Source: Adlercreutzia sp. ZJ176 (GTDB lineage Bacteria; Actinomycetota; Coriobacteriia; Coriobacteriales; Eggerthellaceae). From it: DNA of 64,000 nt. A program made the translations under genes and the position numbers. Shown piece by piece: positions 35,622-44,063 of this stretch. Where the stretch lies: NCBI RefSeq assembly GCF_011038975.1, contig NZ_JAAKEC010000004.1:1-64000 (forward strand), given 5' to 3'. Every line of letters starts with the position of its first letter. Within the stretch, counting starts at the first letter, position 1. The notes beneath the pieces were generated by a model, which was given only the letters and a program-made list of their open reading frames with translations, ran no database searches and had not been told where the DNA came from.

Positions 35622-36461
35622 CTACTTCTCGGACTTCACATGGTACACGAACCAGTACGCAAGCCCCACGAAGACGAAGCCGCCGACGATATTGCCCAGC
35701 GTAGCGGCGGAGAGGTTGTAGAGGATGCCCGTGACGTCAAGCGCCTCCGCGCTGACCGTCGCGTAGCCCGTCATCTTGCACAGAAGGCCCATGGGCAGAA
35801 AGAACATGTTGGCGACGCAGTGCTCGAACCCACAGGCCACGAACGCCGAGATGGGGAGCAGGATGCCCACCACCTTGTCGACCACGCTACGCGCGGAGAA
35901 GCCGATCCACACGGCCAGGCACACGAGGATGTTGCACATGATGCCCTTGAAGAACAGCGTCATCCACTCAGGCGTCACCTTGCCGAGGGCCACGGACACG
36001 AACGTCGCGCCCACATTGCCCCCGTTCATGTCGGGCACGGCAGCCATGAACACCAGAAACACCGCCAGAAGCGCGCCGGCGAGGTTGCCGAACCACACGA
36101 TGGCCCAGTTCTTCAACATGCCGCCCCAGGTGATCTTCTTCGACGCCAGGCCGCAGACCATGAGCGAGTTTCCCGTGAACAGCTCGGCGCCGCAGCACAG
36201 CACCAAGATGAGGCCCAGGCAGAAGCACAAGCCGCCGACCAGGCGCTGCACGCCGAACGGCATCGTCGAGTCACCTAGGAACGTGCAGAAGAACATGGCG
36301 CCGAACCCGATGAAGGCGCCGGCGAACATGGCGAGCACGAAGCACTTCGCGGGCGCCATGCTCGCCTTGCCCACGGCGAGCGTCTCGGCCTTCGCCTCGA
36401 CGGCGGCAGGTGCGAGCGCGTCGGGCTTCAACGCGTCGAGATCAGACTTGTCGATAGTCAT
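35622..36461 (-). CDS. focA: Formate/nitrite transporter FocA family
   Basis: 279 residues, six membrane segments, normal for pentameric FNT channels. FAGAFIGFGAMFFC and NWAIVWFGNLAGALLAVFLV match the conserved loops. In this context it most likely moves formate or formic acid across the cytoplasmic membrane for the formate hydrogenlyase. AAGGAGG precedes ATG 36461. Confidence 0.93.
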   Translation of the reverse strand: MTIDKSDLDALKPDALAPAAVEAKAETLAVGKASMAPAKCFVLAMFAGAFIGFGAMFFCTFLGDSTMPFGVQRLVGGLCFCLGLILVLCCGAELFTGNSLMVCGLASKKITWGGMLKNWAIVWFGNLAGALLAVFLVFMAAVPDMNGGNVGATFVSVALGKVTPEWMTLFFKGIMCNILVCLAVWIGFSARSVVDKVVGILLPISAFVACGFEHCVANMFFLPMGLLCKMTGYATVSAEALDVTGILYNLSAATLGNIVGGFVFVGLAYWFVYHVKSEK

Positions 36462-36658
36462 TTTGAACGTACCTCCTTGAGGGCATGGCGCGCATGCCCC
36501 GTTGCGAACGGTTGGTTGGGTGGGGATGAGGCCGGCCCGCCCAGGTCAGAGACGGAGAGACACCCTGGGCAGGCCGCCCGCAGGACGAGGCCGAAGGCGC
36601 GCGGGAGAGAGAAGGACGAGAGGCGCGCCTCGGCGGGGATGGCTTTAGGGAACTGAGC
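36462..36658. other. Gap between hycI and focA
   Basis: About 200 bases, GC-rich. CCCAGG (36541-36546) and CCTGGG (36565-36570) could form a hairpin, but no T-run follows. No gene seen. Confidence 0.35.
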
Positions 36659-37111
36659 TCACGCTGGGTCGAAGCATGTGAAGTCGCCTCCTCGCTCCAA
36701 ACAGGCGTACAGGACGTCAACCGCGCGGCGCACCGGCGCGCTCAGCGGGTCGAAGAACTCCGTCGTGGCAGGCTGGATGCCCAGAAACGTCACGTCGTCG
36801 CACAGCTGCTCGAGCTCGCCTAAGAGGAACGCGATGGGCAGCGTGTGCGTGGTTATGAGGAATTGGGTGGCCACGTCATCGGCGGTCACCACGCGTATCT
36901 CCCCCGGCTCGTGCCCCATGGCCGCCGCGTCGACGAGCAGCAGCCGCTCGGGCGCCAGGCGGCGCAGGTACCCCAGGTCGTCCTCGGGCGTCTGCCCGCC
37001 GTCGACCACCGTCCAGCCCGCGACGGGCGCGTCGGCGAGGCGCTTGGCCAGGGCGGGGCCCGCCGCGTCGTCGCCGCGCAGCACGCTTCCCACCGTGAAC
37101 ACCACGTTCAT
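36659..37111 (-). CDS. hycI: Hydrogenase maturation protease, HycI family
   Basis: 150 residues from ATG 37111 (AAGGAGG eight bases upstream). FTVGSVLRGDDAAGPAL holds the conserved nickel-sensing Asp, and LLLVDAAAMG and TTHTLP follow as in hydrogenase endopeptidases. It removes the C-terminal extension of the large subunit after nickel insertion. It overlaps hycH by four bases. Confidence 0.9.
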   Translation of the reverse strand: MNVVFTVGSVLRGDDAAGPALAKRLADAPVAGWTVVDGGQTPEDDLGYLRRLAPERLLLVDAAAMGHEPGEIRVVTADDVATQFLITTHTLPIAFLLGELEQLCDDVTFLGIQPATTEFFDPLSAPVRRAVDVLYACLERGGDFTCFDPA

Positions 37112-37755
37112 GGGGTCACCCTCCTTCCCATCACGTACACCTGAGGCTCGCGCTCCACTTCGCCTAAGAGCACGTCGAGCTCCTCGAGCCACGAGGGCGC
37201 GTCGACAGCATGCACGTAGGGCCGCCGGGCGTCCCCAGCAGACGAGGAGTCCTCGGCGGAAGGCCCGCCCGCCGGCAGATCATGTGCGGAAGGCCCGCCC
37301 GCCGGCAGCTCACCCGTTGGCAGCTCGCCCGCCGGCGCCGCCATGCCCGCGCGCGCAAGCGTCACGCGCACGGCCGCGCGCAGCTCGCCCACATGCTCCT
37401 TGCCCAGCTCTATCTCGCCGAAGCGCTCCACGCCGGCGAGCTTGTCGCGCGCCGGACCGGCGGGAAACGCGTCGAGCACCTCGGCGAACACCGCCCGCGA
37501 GGCGCCGATGCGCGGCTCCAGGCAGTCGATGACACCCGTGTGGTGCCCGATGGCCAGCGTGTAGTACAAAACCGAGCGCACGTCCTCGGGAATGGACCGC
37601 TCGTGGTCCACGAACTTCCGCCCCAGCCGGTAGAACACCACCTCGCGAGCCGTGCGCGCGTCGGTGGTGTGCCCGCCGGCCGCACGGCCGGCCAGGCGCG
37701 CCGGGCCGCCTTCCGCGCGCGCCGCCGAGCGGGGGATGCTGGGAACAGCGTCCAT
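37108..37755 (-). CDS. hycH: Formate hydrogenlyase maturation protein, HycH family
   Basis: 215 residues from ATG 37755, overlapping the small-subunit stop by one base. VVFYRLGRKFVDHERSIP and YYTLAIGHHTGVIDCLEPRI match HycH. A repeated Ala/Gly/Pro/Leu linker (about 145-175) divides it from a short C-terminal part. HycH is needed for assembly of the FHL hydrogenase; its biochemical action is not established. Confidence 0.88.
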   Translation of the reverse strand: MDAVPSIPRSAARAEGGPARLAGRAAGGHTTDARTAREVVFYRLGRKFVDHERSIPEDVRSVLYYTLAIGHHTGVIDCLEPRIGASRAVFAEVLDAFPAGPARDKLAGVERFGEIELGKEHVGELRAAVRVTLARAGMAAPAGELPTGELPAGGPSAHDLPAGGPSAEDSSSAGDARRPYVHAVDAPSWLEELDVLLGEVEREPQVYVMGRRVTP

Positions 37756-38534
37756 CAGGCGACGACCTTCGCCATCAGCACGCCGCGAAGCGCGGCGAGC
37801 ACCTCGGCGCGGCGCGGGTCGGGCTCGCGCTCGATGAGCGCGTCGACCTCGCCGAGCACGTCGGCGCCGCCCGCGTCCAAGACGCCCAAAAACTCGTCGG
37901 CGATCTCCTTGCCCCAGCGGTAGCCCGACAGGGAGCGAGCCTCGCGCTCGATCGCCACACGCACCTTGTACGGCACTTCGGGAAACGCCAGCGGCGCGGC
38001 GACGCCCGGCTCCTCCACGTGGTGGCTCGCGTGCAGCTTCTGCTCGAGCAGCCCGAGCGCCACGGCAAACCCGTAGATGGTCTGCGCCGGCGTGGGCGGG
38101 CAGCCCGGGATGAAGACGTCCACCGGCAGGATCTTGTCGGTGCCGCCCCACACGCAGTAGTTGTCGTGGAAGATGCCGCCCGTGCAGCCGCACGCACCGT
38201 AGGACACCACGATCTTCGGATCGGGCGCGGCGTGGTAGGCGCGCAGGGCCGGCATGCGCATGGCGCGCGTCACCGCGCCGGTGTATATCAGCACGTCGGC
38301 GTGGCGGGGACTCGGCACCACCTTGATGCCGAAGCGCTCCGCGTCGAAGGCCGCCGTGATGGTGCCGAATATCTCGATCTCGCACCCGTTGCAGCCGCCG
38401 CAGTCGACGCGGTACACGCACACCGAGCGCTTGATGCTCTCGAGCAGCTTGGCCTTCGCCTCGGCCACCTTCGCGTCGAGCACCACCGGATCGGGCTGGT
38501 GCTGCAGCGCCGCGGGGAAACTTGCCTCTAACAT
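37755..38534 (-). CDS. hyfI: Group 4 [NiFe] hydrogenase small subunit (HyfI/HycG)
   Basis: 259 residues from ATG 38534 (AAGGAGG six bases upstream). The proximal [4Fe-4S] ligands are visible in [25 protein letters not shown] and [14 protein letters not shown]. As in HycG and NuoB there is no twin-arginine signal, so the hydrogenase module faces the cytoplasm. The C-terminal extension after about residue 170 is longer than in NuoB. Confidence 0.93.
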   Translation of the reverse strand: MLEASFPAALQHQPDPVVLDAKVAEAKAKLLESIKRSVCVYRVDCGGCNGCEIEIFGTITAAFDAERFGIKVVPSPRHADVLIYTGAVTRAMRMPALRAYHAAPDPKIVVSYGACGCTGGIFHDNYCVWGGTDKILPVDVFIPGCPPTPAQTIYGFAVALGLLEQKLHASHHVEEPGVAAPLAFPEVPYKVRVAIEREARSLSGYRWGKEIADEFLGVLDAGGADVLGEVDALIEREPDPRRAEVLAALRGVLMAKVVA

Positions 38535-39142
38535 AGCGCACCTCCTTGCGCCGGCGCGTGCCGGACGGCCGCCACGCCGTCGTCGCGACGGCGGCACTCC
38601 AGGCACAGGTCGATCTTGCTCAGGCTCGCCGCCACGTCCGCCGCCACATCCGCTGACGCCGCCGTCGAAGCGGCAGACGCGCCAGACGCTGCGGCGGGCG
38701 CGTCCGCCGACGCCCCGCCCGCCCGCGCGAGCACGCGGCGCGCGTAGTCGATCTCCTTGGCCGAGGCGTAGGGCTTGCCGCAGCACGCGCACGTGGCGAC
38801 CGGGTACGCGCAGCTCTCCTCCAGATCCTCCTTGCTCATGACCGCCAGCTCGAACTCATCCGAGAGCTTGATGGCGAACGTGGGGCACACCTCCTCGCAG
38901 CGGCCGCAGAAGACGCAGCGCCCGTAGTTGATGGCCCAGGTGATCTGGTCTTGGCTGGACGTAAGCTCCATCGAGATGGCGTTCGGCGGGCAGGCCACCG
39001 CGCAGGCGCCGCAGGCGATGCACGCCTCCTCGAGGTGGCTCGGCTTGCCGCGGTAGCCCTTCGGCAGATCGAGCGGCGCGTACGGGTAGCCCACTGTGCC
39101 GCAGCCTGTCTTGCGTATCTCCTTGAACAGCTTCAACATCAT
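38528..39142 (-). CDS. hyfH: Formate hydrogenlyase ferredoxin-like subunit (HyfH/HycF)
   Basis: 204 residues. Two [4Fe-4S] motifs are seen: [12 protein letters not shown] near residue 41 and [12 protein letters not shown] near 76. An additional CACCGK and CLECRR pair in the C-terminal part, separated by an Ala/Ser-rich linker, could bind a further metal. It passes electrons within the peripheral arm. The start (ATGATG at 39142) overlaps the large subunit stop by four bases. Confidence 0.92.
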   Translation of the reverse strand: MMLKLFKEIRKTGCGTVGYPYAPLDLPKGYRGKPSHLEEACIACGACAVACPPNAISMELTSSQDQITWAINYGRCVFCGRCEEVCPTFAIKLSDEFELAVMSKEDLEESCAYPVATCACCGKPYASAKEIDYARRVLARAGGASADAPAAASGASAASTAASADVAADVAASLSKIDLCLECRRRDDGVAAVRHAPAQGGALC

Positions 39143-40881
39143 GCATCACCCCTGCCCTGAAGCGGCGAGTGGGTGCGACGCCGGCAGTAGCCCTCGAGCT
39201 GGCTCTTCGTGAGGACCGTCTCGGTGCGCTTATTCACGTCGACCACCGTCACGCGGTCGGTGCACGAGTAGCACGGGTCGAGGCTACCCACGATGATGGC
39301 CGCGTCGGCCACCGTGTTGCCGCGGAACATATGGCGCAGGATCGGCCAGTTCGAGTACGTGGCCGCCTTCGCGCGCCAGCGGTAGCACTTCTGGTTGTCG
39401 CCCACCATCGCCCAGTGCATGTCCTCGCCGCGCGGCGCCTCGGTGTAGCCGAGCGCGAACTTGTGCGGCGTGTAAGCCCAGTCCTCGGTGAGCACGGGGC
39501 CGGCCGGCGCGCCGTCGAGCAGCTGCTCGATCATCGCGAGCGAGTCCGTGAACTCCTCGATGCGCACGAGCGTGCGGCTCTGCACGTCGCAGCCGGAACG
39601 GGTGCGCACGCCGAAGCCCTCGAGGTGAGCGTACCCGTCGAAGGGGTGGTTGAAGCGCACGTCGCGGGCGAAGCCGCTCCCGCGCACCACGGGCCCCACC
39701 GGGCTGTAGTCGCGCGCCACCTTCGGGTCGAGCCGCCCGATGCCGGCCGTGCGCGACTCGAAGTTCGCCGTGGACACGAGCATGTCCACGAGCGCCTCCA
39801 CGTCATCGCGCAGCTCGCGCACGAGACGCACCGTGGCCATCTTCTGGTCCTCCAGGATGTCAAAGCGCACGCCGCCGATCAGGTTCAGCCCGTAGGTCTT
39901 GCGGGCGCCCGTGATCAGCTCGGCGAGGTCCATCGCCTTCTCGCGCACGCGGAAGAAGTGCTGGAAGCCCGTGTCGAAGCCGCAGTAGTGACACACGAGG
40001 CCCAGGTTCAGCAGATGCGAGTGCAGCCGCTCCACCTCGAGCAGGATGGTGCGGATGTACTGGGCGCGCAGCGGCACCTCGATGCCCTGCGCGCGCTCGA
40101 CCGACTCGACGTAGGCCACCGAGTGCGCGCACCCGCAGATGCCGCAGATGCGGTCGGCCAGAAACGTCACGGCGTCGTAGTTCAGGCGACTCTCGGCCAC
40201 CTTCTCCATGCCGCGGTGCACGTAGAACAGCCGGTAGTCGGCGTCGATGATCTCCTCGCCTTCGACGAACAGGCGGAAGTGCCCCGGCTCGTCGGAGGTA
40301 ATGTGCAGAGGACCCATGGGCACCTCGGTGGTCTCCTCGACGTCGCCCTCGTAGAGGAACGAGTAGTTCTCCACGTCGGTGGCAGGCGCGGGGCGCCGGC
40401 GGTAGTCCATCGAGTCCTTGCGCAGCGGGTAGAGATCGTCCGGCCAGTCGTCCGGCAGCACGAGCCGGCGCTCGTCGGGCAGGCCCACGGGCACCAGGCC
40501 AAACATGTCGCGCACCTCGCGCTCGCTCCACACGCAGGCGGGCACGCGCGGCGTGACGCTCGGGAACTCGCGCGTAGCCGGGTCGACCTCGGCGCGCACG
40601 GTCACGAAGCTCGGGTCGGCGCCCTCCATCGACAGCAGGTAGTACAGCGCGTAGCGCCCGTTCAGGGGCCGCTCGTCGTTGCCCACCATGTTGGGCAGCC
40701 ACCCGTCGCGCCCGTAGTAGAGAAACTCCACCACGTCGGGCAGCATGTCGGCCGGGATGGTGATGGTCACCTGGTCGGCGGCCTGCCACGCGGCGTCGAG
40801 CACGGCGCCCGGGAAGGTGTCGCGCACCGCCTCGACGTGCGTCTGCCCCGGACGCACCTTCGCAGCTTCTTTCCTCGTCAT
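39139..40881 (-). CDS. hyfG: Group 4 [NiFe] hydrogenase large subunit (HyfG/HycE), fused NuoC-NuoD type
   Basis: 580 residues from ATG 40881 (overlaps hyfF by four bases). Residues 1-160 are the NuoC-like 30 kDa domain. The rest is the catalytic NuoD-like domain. Nickel ligands are present: RICGICGCAHS (Cys246, Cys249) and DPCYSC (Cys537, Cys540), followed by a C-terminal extension of about 40 residues that HycI would remove. It catalyses proton reduction to H2. Confidence 0.95.
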   Translation of the reverse strand: MTRKEAAKVRPGQTHVEAVRDTFPGAVLDAAWQAADQVTITIPADMLPDVVEFLYYGRDGWLPNMVGNDERPLNGRYALYYLLSMEGADPSFVTVRAEVDPATREFPSVTPRVPACVWSEREVRDMFGLVPVGLPDERRLVLPDDWPDDLYPLRKDSMDYRRRPAPATDVENYSFLYEGDVEETTEVPMGPLHITSDEPGHFRLFVEGEEIIDADYRLFYVHRGMEKVAESRLNYDAVTFLADRICGICGCAHSVAYVESVERAQGIEVPLRAQYIRTILLEVERLHSHLLNLGLVCHYCGFDTGFQHFFRVREKAMDLAELITGARKTYGLNLIGGVRFDILEDQKMATVRLVRELRDDVEALVDMLVSTANFESRTAGIGRLDPKVARDYSPVGPVVRGSGFARDVRFNHPFDGYAHLEGFGVRTRSGCDVQSRTLVRIEEFTDSLAMIEQLLDGAPAGPVLTEDWAYTPHKFALGYTEAPRGEDMHWAMVGDNQKCYRWRAKAATYSNWPILRHMFRGNTVADAAIIVGSLDPCYSCTDRVTVVDVNKRTETVLTKSQLEGYCRRRTHSPLQGRGDA

Positions 40882-42449
40882 GAGCGCACCCCTTCCGCTC
40901 CTCCAGCGAACACGCCGCTGATCTCTACGAACCAACCGTCATGGGCGAAGTCCTGCATGTCCTGCTGCAGCACGATGCCCGTGGCGTCGCCAATGCTCGC
41001 GGCGAGCGGCCCCGGCATCGCCACGCCCATCCACACGATGAGCGCAAGCAGGACCACCTCGGGGGCGAGCGCGAGCGGGCTCACGTCCCCACGCTCGACG
41101 CCGGCGGGCGCCTCGCCCAAGACCGAGCCGGTGATCACGTGGGCGAACGCCATGATGACCACCACGAGCGCCGCCACCACGATCACCACGACGGCCACCT
41201 GGCCTGCGGCCACGCCGCCGAGCACAAAGCCCATCTCGCTCACGAACAGGGCGAACGGCGGGAAGCCCGCGATGGCCAGACACCCGGCGGCCAGAAGCGC
41301 GCCCGTGACCGGGGCCACGCGCACGACGCCTCTGATCACGCCGAGGTCACGCGTGCCGTACTTCATCATCACGTTGCCCGACAGGCAGAACATGAGGGAC
41401 TTGACCAGGCCGTGGCCGATGCAGTGGATGAGGCCCGCGGCGATGCCGATCGGCCCGCCGATGCCGAAGCACACGGCGATGAGGCCCACGTTCTCGCACG
41501 AGCTGTAGGCCAGCTTGCGCTTGACGTCGCTCTGGCGGTACACCATGAGCGCCGCGTAGCACACGGACAGCACGCCGAGGATCATCATGACCACCTGCGG
41601 GAACGCAGGCCCCACGCACAGCGAGGCCAGGATGAAGAAGCGCAGGACCACGAGGATCGCGCACTTCAAAAGCACGCCCGAGAGCAGGCCCGACACCGGA
41701 CTCGGCGCCTCGGAGTGCGCGTCGGGCAGCCACGTGTGCATGGGGAACAACCCCGCCTTCGTGCCGAAGCCGATGGCTGCGAACACGAACGCGATCATCA
41801 TGAGGCCGTGGTCCATCTGCCCCGCGTAGGGCAGGATGGCCGTCCAGAACACCGCCTGGTGCGCGTCAGCCATGATGTCGGCTGCGTTCGCGTACACGAG
41901 CAGCGTGCCGAACAGGCCAAACGCCACGCCCGCAGTGCACACGATGATGTACTTCCACGCCGCCTCGAGCGCGAGCTTCGTGCCGTACACGCCCACCAGA
42001 AACACGGTCGACAGCGTGGTGAGCTCCACCGACACCCACATCATGATGATGTTGTTGGAGGCGACGGTCAAAAGCATCGAGAAGAGGAACAGGCTGAAGA
42101 AGGCGTAGTACTGCTTGACCTGCGAAGGGTCGAGCCTGCCCTCCTCGACGTCGTGGCGCACGTACGGGATGGAGTACACGCCCGTGCACGTCCCGATCAC
42201 CGCGATGAGCGCCACGAACAGCGCCGCCAGGCGGTCCACGTGGAACCACTCGCCGAGCGCGTACACCTCAAGCCCCGTGAACACCGAGACGACGAGCATC
42301 GTGCCGGCTGCGCACACGGCGGCGAGGCTTGCCACGTGCAGCGCCACGAAGGCCGTGCGCGGCACGCTTTTCGAAGGCAGCGCCGCCATGGCGAGCGCCG
42401 CCGCCAGGGGCGCTGCCAGGAGGGCTACCAGAATCTGAGACATATCCAT
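40878..42449 (-). CDS. hyfF: Antiporter-like membrane subunit (HyfF type)
   Basis: 523 residues and about 14 membrane segments. VELTTLSTVFLVGVYGTKLA, the half-channel segment KAGLFPMHTWLPDAHSEAPS and KRKLAYSSCENVGLI are typical of NuoN/NuoM-like proton-conducting subunits. Length matches HyfF. AAGGGA lies seven bases before ATG 42449. Expected to take part in ion pumping coupled to formate oxidation. Confidence 0.92.
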   Translation of the reverse strand: MDMSQILVALLAAPLAAALAMAALPSKSVPRTAFVALHVASLAAVCAAGTMLVVSVFTGLEVYALGEWFHVDRLAALFVALIAVIGTCTGVYSIPYVRHDVEEGRLDPSQVKQYYAFFSLFLFSMLLTVASNNIIMMWVSVELTTLSTVFLVGVYGTKLALEAAWKYIIVCTAGVAFGLFGTLLVYANAADIMADAHQAVFWTAILPYAGQMDHGLMMIAFVFAAIGFGTKAGLFPMHTWLPDAHSEAPSPVSGLLSGVLLKCAILVVLRFFILASLCVGPAFPQVVMMILGVLSVCYAALMVYRQSDVKRKLAYSSCENVGLIAVCFGIGGPIGIAAGLIHCIGHGLVKSLMFCLSGNVMMKYGTRDLGVIRGVVRVAPVTGALLAAGCLAIAGFPPFALFVSEMGFVLGGVAAGQVAVVVIVVAALVVVIMAFAHVITGSVLGEAPAGVERGDVSPLALAPEVVLLALIVWMGVAMPGPLAASIGDATGIVLQQDMQDFAHDGWFVEISGVFAGGAEGVRS

Positions 42450-42453
42450 GGCG

Positions 42454-43110
42454 CTATCCCTTCAACTCGGCTAGGTCGTCGGCGTCAAGCGTGTGGGTGG
42501 TGCGCGCAATGCGGCACACCATGACCGCGAGGATGATCACCGCGAAGATGGCGTCGGTTGCGATGCCGACCTCGACCAGCTCGGGGGCCTGCGGCGCCAG
42601 CAGCGCGAGCGCCACGTGGGATCCGTTCTCCATCAGGCAGTACCCGAAGATCTGCTTGAAGATGGAACGCTGGATCACGATGCACGTGAGCCCGATGAAG
42701 AAGTGGGCAAGCGCCACCGCGAGCGTGGGCTTGACCGCGGCCGCCGTGGGCAGGTCGATGCCCGAGACGGCCACGAAGCACACGAACACCTCGACGGCCA
42801 CGAGCCCCACGCACTTCATGGGAGAGAGCTTCGGGGCAAGGTCCACCTCGGCGCTGTCGCCGACCTTCCGCAGCGTGAACAGCAGGATGCCCGGCACGAG
42901 CAGGACCTTGGTCACGAACGCCGAGACCGACCACATGTACAGCTCGGTCGAGCCCGTCACCGCGCCCAGCGCGACGAGCAGGGCCACGAGCACCGCTGAC
43001 TGCAGCGCGTAGAGCTGCGCGGAGACGCGCCCCGTGCGCGCGAGTACCACTGCCATCGACGTGATGATGAGGCAAGCACCCAGTACGTTTACCAGGGAGA
43101 AGTCAAGCAT
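42454..43110 (-). CDS. hyfE: HyfE-like membrane subunit (extended NuoK type)
   Basis: 218 residues, about seven membrane segments. FFIGLTCIVIQRSIFKQIFG and YCLMENGSHVALALLAPQAP match the HyfE pattern. The first part resembles extended NuoK or MrpC proteins. It lies five bases before hyfF and 13 bases after hyfC. Confidence 0.88.
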   Translation of the reverse strand: MLDFSLVNVLGACLIITSMAVVLARTGRVSAQLYALQSAVLVALLVALGAVTGSTELYMWSVSAFVTKVLLVPGILLFTLRKVGDSAEVDLAPKLSPMKCVGLVAVEVFVCFVAVSGIDLPTAAAVKPTLAVALAHFFIGLTCIVIQRSIFKQIFGYCLMENGSHVALALLAPQAPELVEVGIATDAIFAVIILAVMVCRIARTTHTLDADDLAELKG

Positions 43111-43123
43111 GACATCACCACCC

Positions 43124-44053
43124 CTAAATCCCTATGACGAGGAACACGAACGACAGCGCCGCCAGGCCGAACACGAACCACGTGTAGCGGCCCAGGAACT
43201 GGTAGCGCACGCGCATGACGGCGTTTTCGATGACGGCGGCCACGAGCAGCACCGCGGCGAGTTTCGCCACGAAGAGAGCAAGCCCCACGGCCAGCCCGAG
43301 CGGCGTGGCAACACTCGCGGCGCCGAAGGGCAAAAACACCGCCACGAACAGCGACGCCACCACGAGCTGCTTGACCGACATGCCGAGCTTCAGCATGGCG
43401 AGCGAGGGGCCGGAGAACTCCGCGAGCGGGCCCTCCTGGAGCTCCTGCTCGGCCTCGGCCACGTCGAAGGGCAGCTTGCCCATCTCCACGTAGCACGCGC
43501 ACGCGAACGCCACGCCCGCCACCACCACGGCAACCGGCGGGTAGGCCACCAGCGAGGCCACCGAGTCCGCCATGACGCCGAGGTTGGTGGACCCGCACGC
43601 GAGCGCGAGCACCATGAGCGTCAGGATGAGCGCGGGCTCCACCAGCACGCCGAGCAGAAGCTCGCGCACGCCGCCGACGGCGGTGTAGGAGCCCGCCGAG
43701 TCGAGGGCCGCCAGGCTGAACATGAAGCGCGGCAGCGCCATCAGGTAGAGCACGGTGATGACGTCGCCCAGAAGCGGCACCGGGCACGCGCGTGCGATGA
43801 GCGGCAGGCCCGCCGCGACGATGACCATGGTGCCCAGGAAGACCGGCGGCATGGCGCGCGAGACGAGTCCCGCGCCGCCCGGCTGCACCTCGCAGCGCCG
43901 CCACAGCTTGGCCAGGTCGTAGTAGTCCTGGAAGATGCTCGTGCCCTGGCGGGTGTGCATCTTGGCGCGTATCTTGCGCGCCACGCCCGACGCCAGCGGC
44001 GCCAGGAGCACCAGGAGGAGGACCTGGATCACGGCAACGGTGAATTCAATCAT
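43124..44053 (-). CDS. hyfC: HyfC/HycD membrane subunit (NuoH type)
   Basis: 309 residues with about eight membrane segments. Features are KMHTRQGTSIFQDYYDLAKL after the first helix and YVEMGKLPFDVAEAEQELQE, the acidic loop at the quinone-module junction in NuoH-like proteins. It anchors the hydrogenase arm to the membrane arm. Confidence 0.92.
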   Translation of the reverse strand: MIEFTVAVIQVLLLVLLAPLASGVARKIRAKMHTRQGTSIFQDYYDLAKLWRRCEVQPGGAGLVSRAMPPVFLGTMVIVAAGLPLIARACPVPLLGDVITVLYLMALPRFMFSLAALDSAGSYTAVGGVRELLLGVLVEPALILTLMVLALACGSTNLGVMADSVASLVAYPPVAVVVAGVAFACACYVEMGKLPFDVAEAEQELQEGPLAEFSGPSLAMLKLGMSVKQLVVASLFVAVFLPFGAASVATPLGLAVGLALFVAKLAAVLLVAAVIENAVMRVRYQFLGRYTWFVFGLAALSFVFLVIGI

Positions 44054-44063
44054 TCCAGCCTCC

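Noticed and set aside
37755-38541. Longer frame joining hycH with sequence under hyfI
   Set aside because: The part upstream of ATG 37755 is the wrong frame of the hydrogenase small subunit. HycH starts at 37755 with a one-base overlap.
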